A DNA stretch of 64,000 nucleotides, taken from positions 983,601 through 1,047,600 of the forward strand of contig NW_017803379.1 of the NCBI RefSeq assembly GCF_001625305.1, in the 5' to 3' direction. The position numbers and the translations under genes are program-made. The notes beneath the pieces are model-generated. The model saw only the letters and a program-made list of their open reading frames with translations, was not told the origin of the DNA and ran no database searches. Origin of the DNA: Branchiostoma belcheri (taxonomy: Eukaryota; Chordata; Leptocardii; Amphioxiformes; Branchiostomatidae). Positions within the stretch are counted from its first letter, which is position 1; each line of letters starts with the position of its first letter. Shown here in pieces: positions 11,290-26,200 of the stretch.

Positions 11290-14200
11290 CTATACAACAG
11301 AACACTTTCATATCAGTTTCATACAACAACCATCATGTATGTGACAGACGATTTTATCAAGATATGTAGTGCAGTGCACATGGATATAGTAACTGTATCA
11401 CATCAGATGAGTTTGCTAACTTAGTATTCATACAGTATAATGTACAAATGTACTATAACTGGATAACTCACAACAATATTTCCTAGATATGGCACTAAGA
11501 ACAGAGCTTGAAAACTGAATGAAGTTGAAGATATGACAGGAATTTTTGTGTCTTACCTTCAGCTTGAGAATGTGGCAGACCCATTTGTACATCTCCTCCT
11601 CACTCTCACAGCAGGCAGTTCTGAAAAATACACAATCAGAAAAAAACATAAACATGTGTAACAAAATATTTTCTTCTGAGCTGCCAATGAATCAAAGCCA
11701 CTATGCTTAGTGATCATAAGCTAAATTACCCAATTTTAAAAGGCAATCATTTTCATCCACACCTGTATATGTAAGAAGATTATATATGTTGCAAATTCAA
11801 TGCCAGGAGAACACACAACCTTATTATGCATTTCAACTTGTTGGAGCAATTGTAATAACTGTATCATGGGTGAACACTTGGCAGTCCAAGATACCATTTA
11901 GAAAACAACGTCCCCTGCTAATCTTGTCCTTGTATTCTGTGAACCAAAGGGCAGTTGTACATGTAAGTCACCTGGTGAGAGTTTCTCCATTCAGGACCAC
12001 GGTGAAACCAAACTTGGTGGGAGGGGACTTCTTCTTCTCCACCCCCACATAGATGTTGAACCCTTCCACCGGCCAGGCTGCTATGGGCTTTTCTCGAGAC
12101 TGCAGCAAAGGAAATGTCTCTTTCAACTTTCAAACAGACGAAATTTGTGTGTGACAATGTTCAAACTAACATGTAATGATATACACGGTGTACTCATGTC
12201 ACTAAAGCAATATTTTTTTATATATGCTTCAATCATTTGTGTTACCAGACAGAATGCATTTCATTCATAAGTTTTAATTTACACACATACATAGCCCCCA
12301 ATCATTAGTTTGCATACCTTGGTATCCTTATAGTAACTGAGCCTTCCTCCACTGACTTCAAAGAAGTACTTTTCGAAGGAGTACTTATTGATGATCTTCC
12401 TTCTGTCTTCACAGTACTTCAGTTGGCACCAGGGAGTGGGCTGGCTGATGGACTGTGATTAAGAGGGTGGAAAAAAATCAATCTAAATCTTAACATGACA
12501 TTCTACTTTTAATCAATGAAGCTCTTCTAAAAGATATGAAGCAACAACAATACTATCATTTTCTGATTATCTGCTGAAGATATTTTCTTTCTATGAAATG
12601 CCCTTCTTTCTTTATAAAAAAAGATTAAAGAAATCAAACCACAATGAATATTCAGCTTCTCAAAGGGTTAATTTTTCACCAGTGTTGGTTAGTTTCTTTA
12701 TTTGCCCATGATTGTCCAAAAGATCTTAGTGTTCGATATTTGACCATTTTACCCAGAGACATGATTAGAATTAACCAGAACCAAAACCAGAAAAGTTTTA
12801 GAAGGATTTTTACAGTTTGTGAGAATTTGGACAAGTTTCAACATGATGCTACCTCGGCAGAGCTTTCTGTTATCCTGTCTGGTGTCTGCAACAAAAGTTG
12901 AATTATAACAAAGTCATAATCAATTAATAAATGGCAATGTTTGTTTACAATTATAATAACTTCCGGTGGTTCCTACGTGTAGTTCTTCGTTAACTATGGC
13001 CCACCTCTCCTTCTCTTTTCATCCAGCTTCTTAAAAAGTAGCCAATCTGTTGTACTTTGCCTTCAAAATGTGGATTCTATTTCCAACTCACCTCTTCCAT
13101 TCTCTCCAGGATGAAGTTGTGTTTCATGCACAGGTAGTTGGCGGCTGAGCCGGTGTGGTCCTTCCAGCTCTCCAGGACCGGGAACACGCGCTCCTCATAG
13201 TACAGCATCCTCTGGAGGTCCCCGTCCCCAATCACCTCGAACAGCGCCCACGTCCGGTCCGGACGCAGACCCTTCAGCGAGATGATCTGGCTGCACAGCT
13301 GCTCCGACGTGGAGTCTGGGGAAATCTGGGGAAGCCACACAGAGGCAACTGGTTAATGCTTCAAGAACAGGCAGTCTTTCGTTTGAATGGGATGCATGGG
13401 ATGGTTCACACAGCATTGTGTCCATACATGTATCTATCAAAATACTTGTAAACTTGCGCTTTCATGTACTCTATAAGGCTAAATTTATGCAATTGAAAGT
13501 GGTTGTCAAATGCTTTCAATCTTGCAATTGAGGCTGGTTTGTAGCAGTTTTACTGTGTTTTCACCTTGACATTGACTCTTTTCCCTGTCTTGTCCTCCAA
13601 GTACACCTCCATGAGAATGTCATCAGTTTGAGTCTGTAGAAAGAGAGTGTTAGAAAGATAATGTAAGCAACACAAAACGCTGTGTTGGACATTGGCATTT
13701 GGCAGTGCTCTTTATATTGACCATTCTGAAACATATATATTTCTAGGCGTGAATTTTTAATTAACTTTAATTAACAGAATATATTCTGTGTATTTGCAAA
13801 GTTTACATACCTGCATCTGCTGAGCCTCCATCAACATCTTAATCTGTCTCTGGATCTCCTTCTCCTTTTGTAACTCATCGTCACTCACCTACAACAAAAT
13901 TAATGCATTTGAAAGGAGAATAAATTTTTCTTTTTTTATTTCTAACTGGTACTCATTATGAAATAATATACTGTAGATCATCTGTGCATTTGGAAAGCAT
14001 ACACAGTAATGTTTGATAAACATATGGATATCAATGATACAAACTGCTTTAATCTGAAAGGGGGATATTCTTTTACTATATCAAGCAAGGCTTACTCAAT
14101 CTTGATGCATGTTTTTTCACCATCAAAGTGACTGAAGGAAAGTGGCAATACATGCAAAAGGATTCTCCTTACATCAAACAGCCAGGCATAGTAGTCTATC

Positions 14201-17200
14201 ATGTATCCGATGGTCTCAATCTCCTGGTTGGTTCCTCCGTAGCCGGGTGCCGTGGACTGTGAATGTGACACATTGCAGATAAATATTTCAATCAAAACAG
14301 CAAAAAGAAAAGCTTATAGTTTTGTCATCAGAAACTATTGAAAACATGCCCATGTATAAATTAAAACATCCTCAATAAAAAGAACTTGCACCTCTGAAAC
14401 CATTTTTTTACTACTACACTATTACTACTTAATCTCCATACATGCATTTTAATTATTAAGAAAAAAGGTTGCTGCAATTTTCATCAAGCAAGTCTAAAAG
14501 TCACACATGGTGTCAGAAGCGGGATCCCTTACCATGTCACTGGCCATGAGGGTTGGTCCAAACACAGCAGACAGATTCGTCGATGTCATCAAGTTTGATT
14601 TGGAGTGATCAGACACACTAGACATTTTTGAAATAGAAAAAAGGGAAGTGTCAGTAAAAAATGCTGTAAATAACATGTACAATGTAAGATTGCTCTGGAA
14701 AAGATCTCACAAATTTATATTTTACATTTTGTGTGACCTCTGACCTTTTCAGATGACCAATCATCTTCTTGAGAGTGGCATAGTTGATTGGGTGTTTGGT
14801 CTGTAGATGTTCCAGGTAGTGCTTGAACCAGGCAAGCTTTGCTTCATGTTCTCTCTTGTCATAGCCTGGAGGAAAAAAAATTGTAGGATTTTTTTTAAAC
14901 AAGCTATCCCGTTTAGTCTTGTAGTGATGAATATTCTCAATTGCAGTGATAACATTATTGGAAGGCAATTTGCATACTTCATACCTTGATACCATGGTAT
15001 CTTCATATGTTTGGTTCTATTTCATCAATTACTGCCAGTAGGTTACAAGCATCAAGACTTGATTCAGAAGTAAAAAAAAAATTGTCCTCATGCCCACAAA
15101 GAATTAAGGAAGCGTTACTCATTTAGAACAAAAACATAACACAAAAGTGCCACTTTAAAATGCAGTAATGCACAAAGTACACTTTAACACATCTGTGTGG
15201 TCTTTTTCTAAAAGAAAAGTCAACACTGAAATCCAACACCCACCAGCTACTTCTACCCAGTTGTCATGCAGTGCTTTAGTCAGGAGTGGGTCCTCCAGGT
15301 TTCGGAAGTATCTCTTCAGACAGTTGGCCACATCGTGTACTGAGTGATCCCCCAACTTCAACCTCACCGACCTCGCATCTACAAGAAACAGTGTTAAATG
15401 TTTAATAGTGTTAAAAGAAGTAGATGGACAATAGCACTATCTTAACCTTTATAGTGTCAATCTACAGGCAAAAACAGAGAATCTGATGGAGATCTGCCAT
15501 CAGAACTTGTCAACTTACAAACATGTCTTACAACACAGGGGACAATGGTTTGTAAACTGGATAGTGAGTGAGAAGTTACAGATTAGAAATAGAATTTTCT
15601 ATCTATGCCTATACTTTGATTCGTATGATTTTGTTTCAAATGAAAGAATCAGCTAGTTTTGGGGGAGATCATTATGAATGGTTACAGGTAAGTTTTATAG
15701 TCACCTGTGTTGAAGTCCCTGAGTAGCTGTTCAATCTTGGAATGGGTGCCGTTGAGGCGGTAGATTCCTTCAGCCTGTAGCCCTGGAGCGACAAGGGAAG
15801 GGAAAAGGTGAATTATCAAGTTGCTCCTGACAAGAATAACGTAAGTCTTACGGTTGTCTGAAACGTGTATATACAGGAGTCTTCATACATGTACACATCA
15901 GTGAAGACATAGCATACAGTATATTTGCACTTTTCTCCAAGATCATGAAAAAAATTACAATTTGGGTTCAATGCAATACACTGTATTTTGTGCGTAAAAT
16001 TGCACTGTCTAGATTTACCCACCATGAGTTGTGACAAACTCCAGACATCTGTCCACGATGACTGGAATGTTCTCTGATGTCAACTGCTGCTCTTGAAGAT
16101 TGGTGCCACCCTCCTAGTGCACAGTAAACGGACAACAATGTCCTTAACAAAAATTTCTCTAGTTCAACTTTCCAACACCTTTTCACACTTGTTTGCAAAA
16201 CCAACAATAATGACAAAAATATGAAATGCACAACATTTTAGCAAAGTGGTACAAGCTGAGTGTCACTTTAAGGAATAAGAAATAATCCTAAGGAAAAAAA
16301 TGACTCACCGTGCTGGCTTTCTGAATAGCAGCATACCAGTCATCAGTATCCTTCTTCCCTTCTCCTTTTAGACTCAAAGCTGGCCTGGAAATACATTGAC
16401 ATGTGTATAGTATCAACTACAATCCAACAACATGACAACTCAAGTATACAAGAGCATTCATTTCTTAACAGAAATTTGATAAATAAGTTCATTATCCCTT
16501 ACCTGCCATGCACAACTACAGACATGTAGTAACTCTTGTCAGTCAGGTCCATGTTCAAGGTTTCCGTGTGCTGACCTACAAATCCAACACAGCCAAGGTC
16601 AATGTATAAGTAACAGGCTTGATGCATGATGTTTAAAACTTTTGTCATTTGGACAAGACACATAACTATCAGTAATTCTAAAGAACAAGAAATGTCATAA
16701 TTATTCATTATGGAAAATAATACTTACTCAGAGTGACCAGTTTCCTCAAGTCAACAGTTTCAACCTCCCTGGAACTCTGTAAGAAAGTTAATTAACTTAT
16801 AAATATAATGGATTACTTGGAACAAATAACAATATCAGTGCTGCAAATTTGTACATGCATGACTTACTACTCTTCTTAGGAATATAACAAAAGTACATGA
16901 AAACAGGCCTAGAATGGATTCCAAAACATCTCAGAGACATTTTAACTTCCATAAATACCTTGTTCCAGTAGTTGAGGTTTTTTCCACTCAAGTTGCACCA
17001 AACACTAACCCAACTCTGAAAAAAATAGCCAACAAACAACTTAAATCAACAATTTTCTATAAGAATATAAATCAAGAATTTATTAATTATAAAGGGCAAA
17101 GGAGATGAAGCTATTCCTAAGCTCTTGAACTGTCTTTTTTCCAATGGAAATCCCATAGGTTTAGAAACACCAACATTTCAGCACCAAGGAGAGAACCTCC

Positions 17201-20200
17201 TTACCAGGCTTGGGGAGTCCTTCATGTACAGGTAACCTGCCCTGTCAAAATCTCCCATCTTGTCCACAACTCCCGGAGGGGCACAACACTAAGGAGGAAG
17301 AGAATAAAACCTCCAACAACCAAGTTCCAACAACCTCCTGGCAATGGTGTAAGTGGATAAATGTAAATGTGCCAACTCCAATTGTTAAGGTTAAAAAAAC
17401 AACAACAAGGCACTGAAATGATACATTATGCCATATCATATACTGTAACAGTGCCATCTTGTGCTAACTGTGATAAAATTGTAGTGTAAGAGCAAGGCAA
17501 TATATAATATTTGTTCAAACATATTAAGAAACAGTGGGTAGTCCTACCTTGGCAATGTTATGCATCCATCTGACCCTGTCCTCCGGTGTATCAGCACAGA
17601 ACATGTACTTCTTGTCAAATGTAGACAACTCAAAACAGTTCACAAATCTGTAGGAAACAAAAATTCACATACAATGTATTTCATAAGACATGCCAGGAAG
17701 TGACTTGTGTGCACTTTTTCCCTTCTGCATTGTTCATGCTGAGAGCTAACCATGGTGCCCAACCTGTAGAATTAGTAAATTTTAAGTATGGAAAGTACAT
17801 GTAATCAATGTACAATGCACTCTTTCAATGTTTGAAAACATTCTGGTATCGTATGCCTTACAGAACCTTTCAGTTTACATAGGAAAACAATCCTGAGTTA
17901 CTTTATACTGTATTAAACATCCAATTTACCAAGCACACAAATGGCCACCTATATATATAATCTCTATCTGTCACCTGTCATAATTTGTGACTTTTGCTTG
18001 CTTTGAAAATTTTCAGAAGGCAGTAAAAATTCATCAAGTCTTACAAGGAGCAATGATTTCACAAATAAATGTATTTTGGAAAACAGCACTTTTCTTTTTT
18101 CTAAACAGGACAGTGAAACCTTGCAACCCCACCAAAGGTCAAGGGGCAAAGGTTAACCTGTCCTCCATGTCACTGGTCTCCTGGCTCTGGGTTGGTTTCA
18201 CTCTCCGCCTAACTGATGGTCGTTTTGACGGTCTTATCTGTGATACTTGTCTTTACATTTGTAAAATATGATAAGATTTAGAATGATAGACAGACAGGAA
18301 CAGAGTGGCCCAGGATTGCAGAGAAACATACATGTAAAGTAGAGAGATCACCACAGGAAAGTTACATTTATGGAAAGATTACCGATTCAAAATTATGCAT
18401 GCTTGAAATTTACTCATCAACCAATTGAAAGCATGCATTAGCACATTGCTACTATCCAGCAAATTGTGACATAACAAAATTTGACCTGATGAGAATTTAC
18501 ATTATGAAAATAAATTTGTTCCATTCATTCATTCCTCCTCCTTACCGTTTCTTATGATTGTCTTTTTCTGAGGTGTCTGGTTTATGAAGGAAGTCCAGTT
18601 TAGACTTGTGAGAGAAAGAGCTAAAGGAATACATGTACACGCAGGGTCAGCAAAGTCAGTGGGGCTGGCAAGAACTTCTTACCACCAGGAAAACATCATT
18701 CAACAATTGAATTAATCAGCATTTTCATTTGAACATGAATATTTTTTAATTGTCTCACACGAATTTGCACTGGTGGCAATGCAAAAGCAAGCATTTCAAA
18801 CAGATACTGCTGTAGCAACAATTTACAAAGATTGCAAAACAGAAGACATGCAAAGAGATAGAACATTGCAGTCTCAAACATGAACATGTACTGTCACCTT
18901 TCACTACATAATCTCATTGAAAACAAACCAAAAAGTTTCTTATTTTCTAAAATTACTTTGTTGGTCTTTAGTAACAGTATAAAAGCATAGCAGAAAACCC
19001 TTCATACAATAGACACAAGTCAGGCTGAGGTAGATTGACAGTGAATATTGACAACAAGGCACTACAGATGTACAAAGCATTTCAGGAAAGAACACAAAGG
19101 ACAAAAGACTCAGATACATGCAAACTTAATGTGTTCTCCAGGTCATCCCATTACTATATAGATTATCATGGTAGACTTGTTTATGTAGGTTTGCAATTCC
19201 ACTTACCCTGACTTCATGGCCACATCAGGAGTGTAGTGCTGCACACAGAGGATGTCTTTGGTTTCAATCATGTTCTTGGCTTTCAGATCCTGTAAAAAAA
19301 GTAAGTATAATGTATTAATATATATCTTAATCCCCTTCCTTAACTTTGTGATGGAGACTATAACATGTCTTGTCATAGTAGAAATCAATTGCTGTTTTCA
19401 TGCATTGACAAAAGAAGAATCTAATATTATCTATTCAAAGAACAACATCTCTACTATAGTTAAACACACATGAAAAATTATATCTACGAATGCCTAAATT
19501 TGGACATGTCTCCTCACCTTGTCATCAGCGTAGTAGCTGAGTACCTTGTCCTCCAGGATGCACCATCTCTTCTGGAAGTCTCCTACTGCAGAAAGGACAA
19601 AACACAATTTAAGGGTACGGTATCCTGTCACTTCTTGAATCCAATTGGCATTCTTTTGAAGTACAGTGAAATCATCATTCAGATTAACAAAGGATTCTGA
19701 CATCAAGGACGATCATGCATTTTGCAATCTGATTATACACAAAACAGTCTATTACCTCTAATGATATGTTTGCAACAAAAAGAATCAACTTTGTATAAGA
19801 GATTTTCAACACTTATGAATGTAAGGTCAAACCTCAGGTCCAAAGACAATTAGAAATAGTGAATTACCTCTGCCTATGAGTCCATCTACAGACACATGAA
19901 TGGTACCTCGTGAGGTGTGGCCAGTTTTGTGTAACCAGCCCCTCAAGGACACAGGCTGCTGGGGAATAGGGTCTCTGTTCTCTGCATTCTGGAAAAAGGG
20001 AAAAAATAGGATTATGGTCATGTGCACATTTTTCAAACATAAAATGGATGGGTAAAGGATTAACATGTGTATGTAAGAAGTGTAGAAAAAAGTTTGACAT
20101 TGATTGGTGAACAATTTCTCTTCATAAATTGTAGTAAAAAGATAAATTCAGTCTGTACTTACAGAGAAGATTGTGGAGATACTGGTCTTGTTCTCTCCTG

Positions 20201-23200
20201 GGGAATCTAAGGACAGTACAAGGTCCAAGGTTATTCCATATGTTACAGGTTGCAGGGTTAAAAGGCACCATGAAAAGTAAACTTAACAAAACCACGGACT
20301 AGTGAGACTGAGCTGAAGAGTTACCTGAAGCTCCATTTTGCTGTAGAAATTCCTGCAACACAGCAGAAATAAATGTGAAATTCTGGGCATTTAGTACATA
20401 CGTATGGACGTACATGTACGTACATACAATGTAGACATCTGGCACAGAGTATCAAATTGTTCAAGAGTGTAACAACACAACAAAGCCTCTTACCATTTGT
20501 AACACTTTGTTGGCACTTTCTGCTAAGTAGTATGCTGTTGATATAAATCAATATAGTTAGCAACAGCAACTTGACATTCAACAATATTGTCAATAAAAAC
20601 ACTCAACTCATCCTTCACAAAACTGCTTTCTTGATCTTTGACTGCTTTCATGACAGAAAAATAAATGGCAGTGTACTTACGCTGTGGCTTCTCTGGGTCC
20701 CCCGTTGAACAATCAACCTATGGGATACAAATAATCCCCACTTTGGTCAAACCTGTAGCATTTTAAAGGGATAATTAAGCTGCCATGACCATGAATATTT
20801 CTGATATTCTGCAAACTGTGTATGTTAAAAGGAATTGGCCGTGTTTACAGTGTACTTTAACCAAATTTTCAAATTTAATGGGATACAAATTTTTATATTT
20901 TGTTACAACATTGATTGTACCTGCAGTGCTTCAAACAAATTACTACTGTGTTGTCTATGTGGTATTTGACTGTTTGTAACACAACTTACATCAGCCCCAC
21001 ACAGGACCAGGTGGTACGTCTCCATGATTGCATCTTCAACAACTGCTTTGCACAGAGCCTGTAATGTACAATGTACCACACTTGATTTGGTGCACAGTAT
21101 CGATTGGATTAGGAACTAGTAATAGCAGTTGAGGAGCTTACACTTGTGTATTCTTGCAGTATTCCCTGTAAGAAATGTTTACTTAAAATGCTCAACAACC
21201 AACAGCAAATGTACAGGTCATGTACTCAGCCTTGCATGCTGATTCCAGATCCAGTGATCATATGATCTGACAATACAGCAATTTTATTCAAAGTCATGCC
21301 ATAACAAGGTATCATTCAATACAACAGAGTTCCAATTTTAAATGTTTGCTTCAAACACTTTTTCTAAGAAAAGAACATGACTACAATGTACGTGTATATG
21401 CTGGCAGAGAAAAAGAATTTTACAACCTGTGCCGGTGCATATCAGCATGAAATGAAATAATATATTCAAGAAATGTACCTCATGCCATAAAGCAATACTA
21501 ACCTCGTTAAGCTTCTGCTGGTTCATGTAGTAAGGGTGGGGCTTGATGTACTTCCTGTTTCTGTACTTGTTCAGGATGAAGTCTCTCCTTAAGTCCCTGA
21601 AATAAGCAACAGACATTCCCTGACGACCATCAAACGCGCTGTATGTAAGGGCAACTTAATGATAATAGTCAAACAGTCTTTTCTTTTCAATAAACCATTT
21701 TGTATGCCCCATAAATGCTGAACTTACATGGGAGAGTCCTTCTCAATTCTCTCACTCTCAGGCAGGTTGTACTGCAGATAGTAGTTGGCATTGTGGTTGG
21801 CTATTTGTTTGAAGAGCTGTAAGAAGAAAAAATAACAATAGTTAACACACATTGCTTGATTTAACAGGATGATTTAATGACTTAACTGTTAATGTTATCA
21901 AATGATACCGAGAATGGCTAAAAGTGTACAGATTTTAAAGCATCCAGTATAAATGGTAATGATATCAATACATATTTTGTTTTACAGCTACTGTATATTG
22001 AGTTGAGGAGAGTTTCTTGGTGTTTACCATGACCAGGCGTTCTGTCCAGACTCGCAGGTCCATCTTGAGAGACCTGTGTTTACAGATGGGAGGGCCAATC
22101 TCTCGGTGGATCCCTGAACACTGCTTACACACCACAACACCCAGGTTAACGGACGCCCAGTCTGGGTCTGGAAAACAGACATAAAACCATGTCAAATCTT
22201 GTCTGTGATAATGTAAGGATTAGGTGCAAATCATACAAATGACAACAGCACATATCATATGGAAACCACATTACCTTGCAATTAGCTGAAGGCTCTCTTT
22301 TAGTCCATAAGGGAATTGTACAGTTAGTAAGAATGATGAAAACACAAGATTCTTACCTGGACTGCCGCAGTCCGCACAGTACTTGTTCGACTGGACTTCC
22401 CATACCTGATGCAACACCTGTACGTAAAGAGAAATAATGAATCAAAAGCAAAGTTGTTTTGACTAATAGCTTAGGTACAGTGCTCTACTTCTTCTTTCAA
22501 ATTAGCTTAAGAATACAAATAGACAAGTGACAGGTAAAAAGGGATTGTACATGGCTGCACTGACGTGCTTTGTCATGCAATATTTCTGCTCTTGCGCTTG
22601 ACAGAATGTAGGCGATGATGACTACTTTTGAATAGTGATTGGCAGAAACCACGAGAACTTCAATCCATGATGTCATGACCTTAATCCTAAAGGGAAATGG
22701 CTGACTGCCAGCCCCTTTGAAGCTTGGAAACCTCTGTTGTCAGTTTATGGTGCCTTACCGTCTGGAAGCACAGGCATTACCACTGAAATTGAACTTGGCT
22801 TTGTGCCTACCAGACTGGTAAGCCATTAAAGCCAATGCCCTATCTGATGCATCTTAATAACTGACTTTCTCTGGGACAGTATAATGCAATCATGTAGTCT
22901 ACAAGCGACAGGCAACTAGTGGGACGTTCCCTCCACTTCCGGGAATTGGCAGGTTAGCTTTCTCCCGCCTACTCTGCCCTTTAACAAAACAGTTTTAGGC
23001 TCACAGTTTGGCTCACACGAAATTGCACAGAAATGAAACCAAGGTGACCCCAAGTCAGTCAAGTCCTCAAATGACCTAATACTGGGGGTGAGCGCAATGC
23101 AGAGATGGTGTAGAACTATCATGTGCTGAGAAAGGGCATGTCTGGAAGTGGTCATTCTTCACTCCCTGAAGCAATAAACTTGAACCCAGTGTAAGACAAA

Positions 23201-26200
23201 ATTCTCCAGTAGCACATATTACTAACTATGTCATGTACTTGTACAATAACATGTTGTCTATAGGCATCTACATGTATCAATTTGAAAGCCATATGGTACT
23301 GACATGTCTGGCACATTTCAAACAAAACCCTGGCCTTGTCCCAACATTGTGAAAGCGTTTTCATGTAAGGTGACCTCTATCAAAGCCTTGACCCCATACA
23401 TACACGTAGAACATGCCAACTTTTCAATTATAACAAAGCACAGATATGCATACTAAACTTACCGTATAGTCTGCCAGTCCCTCCCCTATTGCCTCTTTCA
23501 TGGCTTCCACCCATTCATTCGCCTCCTCCTTGCTTTCTGCAGTAAACCTGCAACAAATTAAAAGCATAGTGCTTTGATTCTTTGATTGCATAGTCTTGTG
23601 CTACGTTAGACAAAGATCAAAACAAAACATCTTCTGAACATCAAAATTCAACGTAAGATTTTTCCTCTTGCATATGCAAATTATCTAGTATTAGTAAATG
23701 GAAAGAATGTTAACCAGGATTCTGAAGTCTGAATTCAGAATTCTGAAGTTATAGATACAAAATCAACAGATGAAGTAAAAGGATGATAAAGTATATGAAG
23801 ACATTACATGTATGACTGAAAGGGTGTAGCCAGCTGCCACTTGGTAGGTGACCTGGCTGGTGGCTCCTTCACTGATGCCAGCTTCATCTCTATTCTACTG
23901 ATGGGACTTGCTGCTTCATAATCCTGCATGATTTAAGATAGAATTGTCAGTAAAAATTCTGTATAATCTTAAAAAACAGAATAGTGTAGGTGTTGGGCAG
24001 TCACTATTCTATACTGTATATCTCCTAGTGGAGAGCACTTAATGTACCTCTGACATTTTGAAATTGCTGACATCTGGCAATAAAGTGACAAGATGGAAAA
24101 ACATAAATTGTCAACTAGACACATTGCATTCCCATCAAAACCATACACCAAGTACCCAATCAGCAAGGGAATGGACAAGAAATGCCTTTGCTAACTTTTC
24201 CAATTCAAAGCTATGTTAACTATGTTAAAAATGCTGATGGTTCAATGAGTTTGAAAAGAGCCCCTGCACATGTTTCTACCCAAAGGCTTGTTTAGTATTG
24301 TGAAGGAAAGTTGTTACCTCAGTAGTATTGTAATAGCACAGGCGACCTCCCTTGATGGCTATGATGCTGAAACAGTAGAATTCTTTTAGTAGGTGAACAC
24401 CAATGAATCAGTAAGAAATTAGTGCACTTTATTGTTTATAGTGTTACATGTGCACAAAGAGCATAAAACACAAAGATTTATGTTGTACCTTTTGCCCTTG
24501 GTACCTTCCAGTTTTAGCCAGCCCTGGATAAAAAGAATTGAGAAATTAGCACAATGTAGTTGGCATATAATATCATCTTTAATATGATCCTGCATTTTGA
24601 CATCCAGCTGCAAGGTGGCATTGCAGCACAAAAACTAAATGTACACAAAAAGCCATTAGTCTAACACCACACAAAGGATTTATAAAAGCAGCACATAAAT
24701 TCTCCCCCCAGTTCCAACTCTGTCACAAATTGTGAAATACAGCCCTCAACATTTATCAAAATGATTTATATATACCCAATTTAAGCTCTCGCAGTGCTGT
24801 GTTTCTTTTCTTACCTTCTTATCATAGTCCCACATCTCCCCTCCATTCTTGAAGGCAAAATCTGGCTTCTAGGAAACAACAATAAATGACTCCAATCAGT
24901 CAAGCTGTCAGGGGGAGTAGTAAATAACAGGCAGACCAGGGAAGAATAATCTAACAGGCAGGCTAGTGGGAATACCACAGTATCTGTGCCATCTGTCTGA
25001 ATTTGTCTGTTTCATTCCAGAGCTGGAATCTGTGTATTGTGTGACCTACTTTCTCTTTGACAATATGATATTTGTGGGGCTGATAATAATTTTGAGAGAG
25101 ATATTGAGCACTTCTTGCAGTGTTTTGCTTTGTTTTTTTTTTACAATTTTATCCACCTTGTCCCTGTCCCTAGTGCTGAAGGACATTCAAGCTGAAATGT
25201 CTGTCCCTGTCCCTGGTGCTAAATAACATTCAAACTAACACTGCTGTCCCTGATCTAGGTGCTGAAGGACATTCACACTAACATTGTTGTCCCTATACTA
25301 GGATCTGGGGGTCATTCACACTGGCAATACTGTCCCTGTCCCTGGGGCTCAAAAACATTCTAAACAACATTGTTGTCCCTGCCCTTGGTACTGAATGATA
25401 TTCACACTCGGTCTGGCAATATCATCCCTGTCCTTGGTGCTGAATTACTGACAATAAATAGTGCTATTACTTGGCAATATATTTATACAGTGCTATCCAC
25501 TACCCATGTTCAGCATGCATGTCACATGTTCACTGCTTCCTGTAGTTGTCTAGAATTGAATTAGGTCTGCGATGACAACATGGCTTCCTTGCTCCCCTGG
25601 CCAACTGATAACATTTGTTGCCAAGGGCTTTCCATATTTCAGAATATTCAGGTCACAGAAGCTCTTAGTAATCAATATTTTTCTTCAATATCAGCATGGT
25701 CCTATCAGCTGTGGCTACAATGGAACAGCTGCTCTTTCTACCTCTTTGAGCAGATTACTTTCTCATGTGTGTGCTGTGTTATGGCCATGGAATTATGGAT
25801 ACTCCTTTACATTGACATTGCAACTCAGCATAAGTTAAATGGTGCAATGTATGCCCAGTGAGTGCTATAAGAATATAATTGGTTAGGAACAATGATACTA
25901 TTTTAGCATTGATTTTAATATACAGTGAAAAATAGTTATAGACTGGTTTATTTACAGAAACACATACTTCATACATACATAGTACAGTAGGTTAGAAGCT
26001 TTTTGCAGCCAAAGGCTGAATTGAGAAGCTTTTACAAGTTTTTAAGAACTACATGACTAATACATAATGTATATACATAAAAAGTGCCTTGAGAGGCATT
26101 AAACACCACTTATGCGCTAGAATGAGTTGCAGAAATATTGAGGACTTACCTTCGTTTCCATCTCTATTATTGCCTGCATGAGACTGCTGGCCCATAGATT

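Noticed and set aside
21140-21162. Possible ARAP micro-exon between the ArfGAP and ankyrin exons
   Set aside because: It has a plausible acceptor and donor, but its length (22 nt to the best donor) breaks the frame. The flanking exons join in phase 0 without it.
22730-22860. tRNA-like B-box words in an ARAP intron
   Set aside because: Words such as ACCAGACTGGTAAGCC resemble a decayed SINE, but no A box, full fold or clear ends could be shown.
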